From NCBI GenBank assembly GCA_020633235.1, contig JACKEA010000001.1, forward strand, positions 992,001 through 1,056,000: 64,000 bases of DNA, given 5' to 3'. A program made the translations under genes and the position numbers. Of this stretch, positions 47,520 through 55,512 are shown piece after piece (position 1 is the stretch's first letter; each line of letters opens with the position of its first letter). The stretch is from Polyangiaceae bacterium. Its GTDB lineage: Bacteria; Myxococcota_A; Polyangia; Polyangiales; Polyangiaceae. The notes beneath the pieces were generated by a model that saw only the letters and a list, made by a program, of their open reading frames with translations, had not been told where the DNA came from and made no database searches.

Positions 47520-48860
47520 ATGTCCCTCCGATACCTCATCGCGATGTCCTTGGTGCTCGTGGGCTGCGGCTCCTCCAGCGACGGCAGCCCCGCAGCGAGC
47601 GGTGGCGCCGCCGGCATGGGCGGCATGGCGGGATTGGGCGGCGCCGCGGGCGCTCCGGAGCCACCCGTTGATGTCATCGTGTCCACGCCCTCCGGTGCAG
47701 TGAACGAAGACGAACCCTCCATCGTGGTCACCGCCGGTGGTCGCATCGTGATGGCGTGGGACAATCGCCTCTCGGGTGCCTTTCAGGTTGCCGCGCGGGT
47801 GAGCGACGACGGCGGCAAGACATGGGGCGAGATCCAGACGCTGCCGCTGAAGCCCGAGCAGAACGTAGCTGCCAACACCTCCCTCACGGCGACGGAAGAT
47901 GGCACGGTGTTTCTCAGCTGGGGCGCCGAGAAGGTGACGCAAACCGGGCAGCGTTCCGAGCTCGGGGTGTACGTCGCCAAGCTCCCACCGGATGCACCGG
48001 CGTTCGGTGCGCCGATGGAGGTCACGGATCCCGCGGCCGAGGTGGGCGTCTACGATCAGCCCTTCATCGCGGCGACGAGCCAGGGCCTGTTCTTGGCATA
48101 CTCGCAGTTTTCCACAAGCCTGATGAGCGCGAAGATGGTCACGCGCTTCAGTCAAGATGGCGGGGCGACGTGGTCGACCTCGGAGCTGCCCTCCACGGGT
48201 CTTCAAGGCTTCATGAACGGCGTGCAGCTGTGCCGTGCGGAAGGCGATCGCGCCTACCTCACGATGGTGGACGCCAACTTGGGCATCGCCCTGTGGCGTA
48301 GCGACGACGGGGGACAGAGCTTTGGCGATGCCATCAGCATCCCGCTGCCCGAGGAATTCGGTCAGCTCACTTTCATGCGCGACGGCAACTGCGTGGCCCA
48401 TGGTGAAGACGTCTGGATCCTGTACGGCCTGTCCGACGACGTGGCGACGTCCAACCACGAGAAGATCGCGCATCTTTCGAGCTTGCGCTTGGCGCACTCC
48501 GGCGACGGCGGGCAGAGCATCGAATCCCGCGTGGATGTGGGCGACCCCTCGGCGGGCAAGTACTTCCTGCTATCGCGCTTGGCGCGGGAAGACTCGGGCG
48601 CCCTGGACATCACGTACTACGCCGGCAGCGGCGACGGCGACGATCAGGCGAGCTATCGCTGGGGCCGCTCCACGGACGGAGGCAAGACCTTTCCCACCAC
48701 GGTGCTTCGCAGCCCCGTGGTGTTCGAGCAATCGCGCGTGACGAGCAAGTTCTTGGGCGACTACATGGGCCTGGTGTGGCAAGGCGGACGGTTGTATTCC
48801 GCATTTGTCGACAACAGCGCCGCATCGCACATCGTGCTGCACGCGGAGGACACGCCGTAG
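47520..48860 (+). CDS. sialidase-like (Asp-box/BNR) lipoprotein
   Basis: 446 residues from ATG 47520 with a lipobox signal (MSLRYLIAMSLVLVGC) and a short Gly-rich linker. At least four Asp-box motifs mark a beta-propeller: SDDGGKTWG, SQDGGATWS, SDDGGQSFG, STDGGKTFP. The catalytic Arg triad of true sialidases cannot be confirmed, so the propeller may only bind glycans. It is outside the tRNA run but inside the island. It converges with the small lipoprotein gene behind it. Confidence 0.8.
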   Translation: MSLRYLIAMSLVLVGCGSSSDGSPAASGGAAGMGGMAGLGGAAGAPEPPVDVIVSTPSGAVNEDEPSIVVTAGGRIVMAWDNRLSGAFQVAARVSDDGGKTWGEIQTLPLKPEQNVAANTSLTATEDGTVFLSWGAEKVTQTGQRSELGVYVAKLPPDAPAFGAPMEVTDPAAEVGVYDQPFIAATSQGLFLAYSQFSTSLMSAKMVTRFSQDGGATWSTSELPSTGLQGFMNGVQLCRAEGDRAYLTMVDANLGIALWRSDDGGQSFGDAISIPLPEEFGQLTFMRDGNCVAHGEDVWILYGLSDDVATSNHEKIAHLSSLRLAHSGDGGQSIESRVDVGDPSAGKYFLLSRLAREDSGALDITYYAGSGDGDDQASYRWGRSTDGGKTFPTTVLRSPVVFEQSRVTSKFLGDYMGLVWQGGRLYSAFVDNSAASHIVLHAEDTP

Positions 48861-48865
48861 GGCTC

Positions 48866-49324
48866 TCAGTCCCAGCGCTCGCAGGTGGTTACGCCGGTCA
48901 CCCCCGGATCGAAGTCGGGCATGTCCGCCAGGAGCTTGCTCTGCTCCTCGCACTCTCCGGGGCTATCGAAGCAGACGGTCTTGTTCTCCTGTCCCTTGCG
49001 CTCGACGTAACAGTGAGCCGCGGGCGCTTCCTTGCACTGTGTCACATCGCGATACCCTTGAGACTGGGCACCCGCCACCTTGCTCCTGCGGTCACTGCAC
49101 GCATCAAGGGTTCGCATGCACTCACTGCCCGGTTTCGAGCGGATGCGCGGCTCGCGCGAGGAGCCTTCCTCGATGTCATGAACCCAGGTCACGCAGTACC
49201 ACCCGTTTCCGTCGGGGCGGTCGGCCGGCGTTGCAGCCGTGCGGGTTAATGGAGTGCCACCCATGGGAAAGCAGGCGGCGAACAGGAACACGAAAGGAAC
49301 GGACAAGGCGCTGAGTCGATGCAT
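48866..49324 (-). CDS. small Cys-rich lipoprotein
   Basis: 152 residues from ATG 49324 (MHRLSALSVPFVFLFAAC, lipobox). The mature part has seven Cys residues (WYCVTW, ECMRTLDAC, VTQCKE, HCYVER, TVCFD, ECEEQ, TTCERW), presumably disulfide-bonded. No family recognised; such small Cys proteins are frequent in Polyangiales. The upstream 160 bp hold nothing recognisable before the MITE-like element. Confidence 0.65.
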   Translation of the reverse strand: MHRLSALSVPFVFLFAACFPMGGTPLTRTAATPADRPDGNGWYCVTWVHDIEEGSSREPRIRSKPGSECMRTLDACSDRRSKVAGAQSQGYRDVTQCKEAPAAHCYVERKGQENKTVCFDSPGECEEQSKLLADMPDFDPGVTGVTTCERWD

Positions 49325-49484
49325 GAGGCGGCGCACAGCAAAGGGTGTACCCAAGTGATTCCCGCTGTGTTTCCTGGCTCGGAGGTGGGCTGGTCGTGGC
49401 GTCGGCGCCACAGTTATCGGGTGGGGTTGGGGGTGGAGCCATGCCGGAGGCGGAGCCGTCAGCATCTGCACGGTGACTAAAGCG

Positions 49485-49750
49485 TGTTGACAGTTTCTGC
49501 CGACACCGCCCTTCTCGGGCGTCGGGCATAAGCCCTTCCTGCTTCGACGAGGGTAGTTTCGCGGACCACCACGAGCGACGGTTCGCCAGAGCTTCCCTCT
49601 CCACAAGCGTTTTGCGTCTCCGCGTGCTTCGCGGCGACGGGAGGCCAAACCTCCAACTCATGCAGCCTACCAGGACCTGAACACATGTCAAGCATTATCC
49701 TCAACGAGGCAGGATTTCGTCGGCAATCCCAAATCCAGAAACTGTCAACA
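49485..49750. mobile_element. MITE-like element with 15-bp inverted repeats
   Basis: TGTTGACAGTTTCTG (49485-49499) and its exact inverted copy CAGAAACTGTCAACA (49736-49750) bound 266 bp without a plausible gene. The flanks are similar (GACTAAAGCG, GACTCTAGCG) but not a clean duplication. It is probably a non-autonomous transposon remnant. Both ends carry an outward or inward TTGACA. Confidence 0.65.
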
Positions 49751-49782
49751 GACTCTAGCGAAACCTCGCTGCTTTTCCTGGC

Positions 49783-50610
49783 ATGCTTGCTGCTAGCCCG
49801 CGGGGCATGACGCTCGAGGGCATCGCCGTGGTCGACACACCGGTGACGGATCGCGTTCGCGTGCGGAGCTGGCACCATCGTTTCGGCGCCACCCAGTTCC
49901 CGGAGGGGAGCCACGCGGAAGTGGAGGTGGGGTGGGTGATTGTTGGTGAGGCGCGGTACCTCATTGACGGCAGCGAGCTCGTCGTCCCGGCCGGGAGCGG
50001 TATCGTCGTGCCGGCGCGGACGGCACACGCCACGCACGTGAGCGACGGCATCGTCGCCCAGAGCGCGTGGATCGCGGCGAGCCTCGTCTCGAACGTAGCG
50101 GCGAGCCTCGCCCTGCGTCCCCCGAGCGCCGCGCGGCTCATAGCCGACGCGACGGAAATCTCGCGGCTCGGAAGCCTGCTGGAGACGGAAGCCCGAACGC
50201 CGCGGCCGGGTCAGTCCTTGATGGTCGAGTCCCTGGCGCAGGCGCTGGTCGTCGCGGTGCTGCGCGCCGCCTCCAACACGGGCGTCGCGCCGCGGGATCC
50301 GCGCATCGCCCAGGCCGTCGCGCTGCTCGAAACTCACTTCGCGGACGCCCTCGGCGTGGACGACCTGGCGCGCGCCGCCGGCATCAGCCGCTTTCACTTC
50401 AGCCGTCTCTTCCGCGAAGAGACCGGCGAGAGCCCGTACCAGTACCTCCGGCGTCTGCGCATCGAGCGCGCGCGGGAGCTCTTGGCCCTGGGCTACACCG
50501 TGACGGACGCCGCCCTGTCCGTCGGTTTCAAAGACTTGAGTCGCTTCGCCCGCGCGTTTCGTGAGCAAACCGGAGTCGCTCCCAGCGCCTTCGGCCGCCG
50601 CGCGGTGTAG
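49783..50610 (+). CDS. AraC-family transcriptional regulator
   Basis: 275 residues from ATG 49783 (ATG 49807 equally possible). N-terminal cupin-like sensing domain (residues 20-100: FPEGSHAEVEVGWVIVG, LVVPAGSGIVVPARTAH), C-terminal double HTH: DDLARAAGISRFHFSRLFRE and the signature TVTDAALSVGFKDLSRFARAFREQTGVAPSAF. Its target is unknown. The stop is 13 bp before tRNA-Gly(GCC). Confidence 0.9.
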   Translation: MLAASPRGMTLEGIAVVDTPVTDRVRVRSWHHRFGATQFPEGSHAEVEVGWVIVGEARYLIDGSELVVPAGSGIVVPARTAHATHVSDGIVAQSAWIAASLVSNVAASLALRPPSAARLIADATEISRLGSLLETEARTPRPGQSLMVESLAQALVVAVLRAASNTGVAPRDPRIAQAVALLETHFADALGVDDLARAAGISRFHFSRLFREETGESPYQYLRRLRIERARELLALGYTVTDAALSVGFKDLSRFARAFREQTGVAPSAFGRRAV

Positions 50611-50623
50611 CGCCTCACGACCT

Positions 50624-50694
50624 GCGACGGTCGTCCAATAGCAAGATGCGAGAATGCCGATCTCGAGATGTGGGTGCGATTCCCGCCCGTCGCT
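50624..50694 (+). tRNA. tRNA-Gly(GCC)-like, G55
   Basis: Perfect acceptor GCGACGG/CCGTCGC, D stem CGTC/GATG with a loop lacking GG, anticodon stem CGAGA/TCTCG with loop ATGCCGA (GCC), T stem GTGGG/CCCGC but loop TGCGATT. Discriminator T as for Gly. Confidence 0.75.
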
Positions 50695-50736
50695 CCGGTG
50701 TCCCCATGCTGGCACACCTCCCTGCCGGGCGAGTTC

Positions 50737-50812
50737 GCACGCGGTATCGGGTAGGTGAGTCCCAGCGGACTCCGACCTGGGAACGCGGGTTCGAATCCCG
50801 TCACGTGCTCCA
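50737..50812 (+). tRNA. tRNA-Gly(TCC)-like, degenerate
   Basis: Acceptor GCACGCG/CACGTGC (one mismatch), T arm GCGGG/CCCGT with loop TTCGAAT, discriminator T and CCA. The anticodon stem CCCAG/CTGGG closes an 11-nt loop containing TCC. Confidence 0.5.
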
Positions 50813-50818
50813 AAGCTC

Positions 50819-50870
50819 GCGCGTGTAGCGTAGTGGTAACGCAACAGACTTTTAATCTGTCACCCACACA
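50819..50870 (+). pseudogene. 5' half of tRNA-Lys(TTT)
   Basis: GCGCGTG, D arm GCGT/ACGC, and anticodon stem ACAGA/TCTGT with loop CTTTTAA (TTT) are perfect. After TCTGTCACC the sequence departs: no T arm and no CACGCGC acceptor strand follow. Confidence 0.75.
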
Positions 50871-51247
50871 GGCAAATAACGCCTCATCCCAGGTTCGGCG
50901 GGCGGCCGAGCCCTTTTCCCTCGTTCGCGCTTCGGCGCTTCGGGAGAAGCCCGGCGCGTGCCCGAAGCGCGTGCGCTCCCTGACACGGACGACGGCCATC
51001 GTCGCGGCGACCGTCGTCGTCCAGCTCACCGAGCCCACTCGCTTCGCGCCGCGCCGGGTCCGTGACGTTTCGCCCGGTGGCGTGACGCGGCGGCTTCGCG
51101 AAGCCGCTGTCGAAGGTCATCGCGCGGGCGTCGGGTGAAGCCGTTCGCCGAACCGCTCTTTGGAGCGCCCTTCGAGGCGCATCCCTGATCTTCCTGAAGA
51201 CGTTCGTCTTCCCGCATGCCGGCGGTTCCGGCTGGAGGCCTAGAGCC
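50871..51247 (+). other. leader region of the slipin gene
   Basis: About 375 bp without a convincing ORF. Rich in short hairpins (GCTTCGGCG and GGCTTCGCGAAGCC types, GAAGACG-TTCGTCTTC at about 51195). It follows the broken tRNA-Lys. It could be a 5' UTR or remnants of further RNA genes. Confidence 0.4.
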
Positions 51248-52357
51248 ATGCTGAGAGTATTCGATGTTCGACTCAATGAGCGCGTGGTGGTCCTGAAGGA
51301 CGGCGTGCCCGTCCGGGCCCTCGGCCCCGGCCGCCACCGCGTGTGGGGTACGCGCCTCACGGATCTGCGCTGGAACACGGACGAGATCCTGTTTCAGTCG
51401 CAGCCCGAGGCCCGCGCCGTGCTGCCCGCCGACTGGTTCGCCGAGGCGCACCTTTCGGTGCTGGAGCGCGGTGTGATCTTCCAGGACGGCGTGCCGCGGG
51501 CGTTTCTGCGCCCGGGTGTGCATCGCTTCTGGACCGTGGACCCGTCGGTGCGCCTCGAGGTGTACCGCGTGGACGAGCCGATGCCGGAGCTGACGGACGA
51601 GCTCGTGCGCGTGCTCCCGAAGAAGGAGTACGTGCTCACCACGGTGATCGCGCACCAGCGCGGCCTCCTGTTCGTGCGCGGTGAGCTTCGGAGCACCCTG
51701 GCTCCGGGCCGCTACGCGGTCTGGTCGCATCCGGGTGCCGAGGTCGCCGTCCAGACCGTGGACATGCGCAGCGAGCAGGTGTCCATCGTCGGTCAGGAGC
51801 TGATGACCCGTGACAAGGTCACCCTGCGACTGACGCTGACGGTGGAGTTCGCCATCGAGGACCCGGCCCGCGCCGTGACCTCGGTTGCGAACGTGCGCGA
51901 TGCGGTTTACCTCATCGTGCAGCTGGCCGCGCGGCAGTTCGTCTCGGGCGTGACCCTGGACGAGCTGCTGGAGGGCCGTGACGCCATGACCCGCTACCTC
52001 GAAGAGGACGCGGTGCCCAAGGCCTCGCGGTTCGGCGTGCGCGTGGAGCGAGTGGGCCTCAAGGACGTGGTGCTGCCGGGCGAGATGAAGACCCTGCTGA
52101 ACCGCGTGATCGAGGCCGAGAAGGAGGCGGCTGCCAACGTGATCCTCCGCCGGGAGGAGACGGCCGCTACCCGCTCGCTGGCCAACACCGCTCGGGTGAT
52201 GGCAGACCAGCCGATGCTGCTGCGTCTGAAGGAGCTCGAGAACATGAAGGAGATCGCAGAGCGCATCCAGGAGCTGCGCCTCGTGGTCGGTGCCGATTCG
52301 CTCAAGGCGCTGCTCCCCGCCGACGTGTTCGGTGTGAAGAGCTCCAACGTGAGCTGA
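51248..52357 (+). CDS. slipin/SPFH (band 7) protein
   Basis: 369 residues. The SPFH core (about 160-300) reads VSIVGQELMTRDKVTLRLTLTVEF, AVYLIVQLAARQFVSG, RVERVGLKDVVLPGEMKTLL, then a helical coiled segment (EAEKEAAANVILRREETAAT) and a C-terminal LKELENMKEIAERIQELRLV. There is no N-terminal membrane hairpin. The N-terminal 160 residues contain three copies of a DGVPxxxLxPGxHxxW motif (residues 16-33, 79-95, 142-159). Slipins of this kind occur in bacterial RNA-repair operons with rtcB or Ro-type genes (family knowledge); here it lies 18 kb from the TROVE gene. Confidence 0.88.
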   Translation: MLRVFDVRLNERVVVLKDGVPVRALGPGRHRVWGTRLTDLRWNTDEILFQSQPEARAVLPADWFAEAHLSVLERGVIFQDGVPRAFLRPGVHRFWTVDPSVRLEVYRVDEPMPELTDELVRVLPKKEYVLTTVIAHQRGLLFVRGELRSTLAPGRYAVWSHPGAEVAVQTVDMRSEQVSIVGQELMTRDKVTLRLTLTVEFAIEDPARAVTSVANVRDAVYLIVQLAARQFVSGVTLDELLEGRDAMTRYLEEDAVPKASRFGVRVERVGLKDVVLPGEMKTLLNRVIEAEKEAAANVILRREETAATRSLANTARVMADQPMLLRLKELENMKEIAERIQELRLVVGADSLKALLPADVFGVKSSNVS

Positions 52358-52367
52358 GCGCTCGAGA

Positions 52368-52398
52368 GCCACCCCGCGCGGTCACGCGTGGGGTGGCG
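52368..52398 (+). terminator. hairpin after slipin gene
   Basis: GCCACCCC and GGGGTGGC form an 8-bp stem extended by GCG/CGC, 11 bp after the slipin stop. No T run follows, so it may act as a Rho-independent-like stop or a stabilising 3' hairpin. Confidence 0.45.
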
Positions 52399-52621
52399 CC
52401 TCGATGTCTTCTCGTCGCATGGGGTTGTCGTCTTCTTTTGTTGGTCCGGCGCGATCCCCGTCGCGACGCCGACCGGCATTCCGCGCTGTTTCCGCGGCGA
52501 ACCAACACCCTTTCCTCAATTGGAGCCCGTGGCGTCCGCTCCGGCGTCGCTCCACTTGTTGCGGCGACTCCACACAAGAGTGCGCCGAGTCTTCGGTGTC
52601 TTCTCGTCGCGAGGGCTCGGC

Positions 52622-53296
52622 TCAGTCTCGCGTCCGCCCGGTACGCTCGTAGGCCAGCACTTGGAGTCGCTCCACCAGCTCGGTACGGAAGCGGTCGAGC
52701 TCGATGGGGTCGGCGTTGCCCGGGAGCAAGGCGTCGGGCCCGATTTTGATCTGCGACACCACCCACGCGATCGTCGCCGGGTCGGCTCCGGCGTCCTTCT
52801 TCTCGGCGTCCAGCACCGCCGCACCGAGCTCGATGCCATGAGTCAGCAACACCTGCAGGTCGACGAGGTCCTTGATCTCCGCTCGCCCGATGACCGCGCA
52901 CAGCTTGTTCGCGGCGATCTCCCTCAGAGAGTCGACGCGCACGCCGTCACGGACTGGCTTGTCGTCGTCGATGATTGGAGCGCGATCGATGACCAGATCG
53001 ACGATGCACGTCTCGTCGCCGCGGCGCGCGAGCAGGCGCCGAAACTCCGGGAAGGTTCGCTGCGGTTCCAGCGTTGCGCCGGCTTCTGACGCAGCTTCCT
53101 GCAACACCTGGCTGGCCTCCTCCAGTGTGGGGCCGGGAGGGGTGAAAAGGTCGATGTCTTCCGTGGTTCGGTGTCCGAAGTAGTACCCAGCCAGTGCACC
53201 GCCTCCCGTCAGGAAGAAGCGCCGCTCCCGAGCGAAGAACCCGCTGAGCAACGCCTGCTGCAAGGGGGTGAGACTACTCTGCGGGGAGGAAGCCAT
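52622..53296 (-). CDS. AbiEii-type nucleotidyltransferase (toxin-like)
   Basis: 224 residues. The nucleotidyltransferase core is clear: FLTGGGALAGYYFGHRTTEDIDLF (GG...DIDLF), then VDLVIDRAP, and LREIAANKLCAVIGRAEIKDLVDL. This is the AbiEii/AbiGii family, toxins of type IV toxin-antitoxin and abortive-infection systems; MenA-like members transfer nucleotides to tRNA acceptor ends, a notable parallel in this context. The start overlaps the end of the small upstream gene by 23 bp. Confidence 0.85.
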   Translation of the reverse strand: MASSPQSSLTPLQQALLSGFFARERRFFLTGGGALAGYYFGHRTTEDIDLFTPPGPTLEEASQVLQEAASEAGATLEPQRTFPEFRRLLARRGDETCIVDLVIDRAPIIDDDKPVRDGVRVDSLREIAANKLCAVIGRAEIKDLVDLQVLLTHGIELGAAVLDAEKKDAGADPATIAWVVSQIKIGPDALLPGNADPIELDRFRTELVERLQVLAYERTGRTRD

Positions 53297-53558
53297 GAGC
53301 GCGCCATCCGTCCAGCAAGAACTCCCAGAATGTGCGGGAACGGCCGAGATGTCGCCGGATACGCGGCCAATCTCGGACGACCTCGTCCAACGTCACGTAC
53401 TTCCAGACCTCGTTGAAGCGCGCCTCGCGGAGGACGCGACCCTGCCACTGCGCGCGGATGTCGGGATCCGCGGTCGCCAGATGCGCGCGCAACTCCGCTT
53501 CCGTGACGGTGACGTCCCACAGAAAGGCGGGACGTGTGTGCGCGGAATCGCTGACCAT
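53274..53558 (-). CDS. small partner of the AbiEii-like protein (antitoxin candidate)
   Basis: 94 residues, predicted mostly helical with no DNA-binding motif (TVTEAELRAHLATADPDIRA, EVWKYVTLDEVVRDWPRIRR, TFWEFLLDGWRAHG). It overlaps the toxin-like gene and precedes it in one operon, the usual antitoxin position, but it is not the winged-helix AbiEi type. Role inferred from context only. Confidence 0.6.
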   Translation of the reverse strand: MVSDSAHTRPAFLWDVTVTEAELRAHLATADPDIRAQWQGRVLREARFNEVWKYVTLDEVVRDWPRIRRHLGRSRTFWEFLLDGWRAHGFLPAE

Positions 53559-53715
53559 GACGTTTCGATGCTACGCCACGCCCGCCACCCGAGCAAACCA
53601 ATGGCCTGAGAAGCTCCGCGTCAGGCCAAGCTCTGTCGAGCGAGTGCCCGCGCGCCCCGCATGGGGTGGCGCCTCGATGCCTTCTCGTCGCATGGGGCTG
53701 TCGAAGCCCCGCCCA

Positions 53716-53876
53716 TCATCGGCGTCTTCCAACCGGACTCGACTCCGGTGTAAGAGCGTCGGTCATGGCGTGAACGCGTGGGGCCGACTGGTTGCGAGCG
53801 CGCCTATGGTAGGCGAAATGCGCTCCCGCGACGGTTCCGAAGTGCCAAGCGGCGTTGTCCACGGGGGAGCTACTAA
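53716..53876 (-). pseudogene. C-terminal part of a gene split by the DUF222-HNH element
   Basis: With the element and one TTAG copy removed, the frame of the gene at 55491-55886 continues through LSSSPVDNAAWHFGTVAGA and about 34 more residues to a TGA at 53716-53718. The frame agreement across the insertion supports one original gene of about 180 residues. Confidence 0.6.
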
Positions 53877-55512
53877 CCCCAGTGCTCACCTGAGTCGGTC
53901 CTCTCTCACAAGCTGCGGCCCGGCGTCCGTTCGGCGCGGAATCAGCCCGCGCGCATCGCGCTTACCGCGGAACGAGCAATGCCAGTGCACGACGGAGCAG
54001 CTCTTCCAGCGAGAGGCTCCGGGCTTCGGCAGCGAGCTTCTCCGTCGCCTTCGTGGCTTCGGCCTTCTTGAAGCCTTGGCTCGTCAGCGCCAAGAGGAGC
54101 TTGTCTTGCTTCTCCCGCGCCTCCGCATCCGCAGCGTCCTCGGTGTCTGAACGCCTTCGCTGACGAAGGCGGATCTTCTCTTCGACGTACTCGCGGCCGA
54201 AGATCTTCTTGGCCGCATTCAAATTATGGCTTCGACAGAACACCCGACCATTGGAGGCGTCATCGCCACCACCGATGCCGGTGGCTTCGATGTGGTCGTA
54301 CTGGAGATACGCCTTCGCCGTGCAGCGCACGCCGGACTCCGACACGAAGCAGCACTGGGCGCCGTCCCGCGCGTACACCTCGCGCCGGGTGGCACGCCCG
54401 GGATCGCCTCGCTTCGTTCCGCGGGAGCGGCGCGGCTTGTCCGTCTTGCCCCAGCGCTTGTTCGAAAGCTCGCGAATCAGCGCATCCAGCGCCCGTTCGA
54501 TCACGACCTCCAGCTCCCGGCTCACATGGCTCATCAGATTCTGGGCGTGCTCGAGCTTCGCTTTCAGGCTCTCGCCGGCACTGAAATGCACCTCGAAGCG
54601 CCCCTCCGAAAGCGGCTCCACCCCCGGGCGCGGCCCCTTTCCGCCCTGCGGCAGTCGTTCCACCCGGTCCGGAACGTCCGGCTTCGGGAACCAGCGCGCG
54701 AGCACGACGCGAATGCCCGCGCTCGTCTTGCCGGCGGCTTCTTCCAGCAGCGCAGTGTGGTTCTCCTCCGTGAGCCGCGGAGCCAAGAGCGAAAGCCCGG
54801 AAAGGTGCAGGTTCCCGTCGGCGAGCAGCGAAAGCACCACCGGAAACGAGCGCGCCGCCCGAGCCCCGGCGATGCTGCGGTACGCCGTGCCCTCGCTCAT
54901 CCCGAGGCCACGCACGCAAAAGTCGTACATGGACGAGTAGCCCTCGTCGTACACGAGCTCGCGTCGGTCGATTTCGGCCAGGTGTGCGACCAAGCGCGCG
55001 GTGGCTTTCCGCCGACCGGCGTTGGCGACGACCGCGCTGGACCAGAGGTCGCGATTGGAAAGGTCTTGAAGTGCGGAGAGTGAATGCTTGGTGGTCGATA
55101 GTTCTACGGAAATGGCTTTGGATGATGACATGACAAACCCCCGTGGTTTCCCCCGGCATACCACGGGAAATTTCGCCTTCTTCAGCGCCCTCTCGAGGCG
55201 CTTTCGAGCACGCGGACACTTCGAAGGTCGATTTCGTTTCGAACGCGCCGCCACCGGGCGCAAGTGCGCTGCGCAGGCGCTGTGCGAACCAGAGCGGCGA
55301 AATGAGAGCGCGGAGCGTCCGCAAGCTCGTCAACTGAAATCGCATTCGCGATGTCGAAGTCTGTCGTCAGTTCGCGCTCGTCTCGGATCGCCATCGTTGC
55401 AGACATTCCGGCCGCTTGGTCCGCCATCGAGCGACGCGCGGCAGCGGCGGCACCTGTCCGTCGCTCTCGCCGGAGTGGCACCGATGGTGGTCAACCCAGG
55501 TGAACAGTGGGT
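53877..55512 (-). mobile_element. DUF222-HNH mobile element, copy 2 (intact ends)
   Basis: 1636 bp between imperfect inverted repeats: CCCCAGTGCTCACCTGAGTC at the left and, inverted, ACCCACTGTTCACCTGGGTT at the right. The 4-bp repeat CTAA (TTAG on the other strand) flanks both sides (53873-53876, 55513-55516). It carries a single gene, no transposase of a known class, and is nearly identical to copy 1. Confidence 0.82.
53962..55131 (-). CDS. DUF222/HNH endonuclease of mobile element, copy 2
   Basis: 389 residues from ATG 55131. Same layout as copy 1: a DUF222 helical domain, then YARDGAQCCFVSESGVRC, LQYDHIEATGIGGG, NGRVFCRSHN, and a charged tail. Differences from copy 1 are scattered substitutions in both halves (about a tenth of the residues or fewer by eye), so both copies have been under coding constraint or moved recently. 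Confidence 0.85.
   Translation of the reverse strand: MSSSKAISVELSTTKHSLSALQDLSNRDLWSSAVVANAGRRKATARLVAHLAEIDRRELVYDEGYSSMYDFCVRGLGMSEGTAYRSIAGARAARSFPVVLSLLADGNLHLSGLSLLAPRLTEENHTALLEEAAGKTSAGIRVVLARWFPKPDVPDRVERLPQGGKGPRPGVEPLSEGRFEVHFSAGESLKAKLEHAQNLMSHVSRELEVVIERALDALIRELSNKRWGKTDKPRRSRGTKRGDPGRATRREVYARDGAQCCFVSESGVRCTAKAYLQYDHIEATGIGGGDDASNGRVFCRSHNLNAAKKIFGREYVEEKIRLRQRRRSDTEDAADAEAREKQDKLLLALTSQGFKKAEATKATEKLAAEARSLSLEELLRRALALLVPR

Noticed and set aside
30054..52357. Complete rtcBA RNA-repair operon
   Set aside because: No RtcA cyclase, RtcB ligase or RtcR regulator is encoded here; only TROVE and slipin are shared.
27360..52400. Prophage or phage tRNA island
   Set aside because: No capsid, tail, terminase, integrase or lysis genes anywhere in the window.
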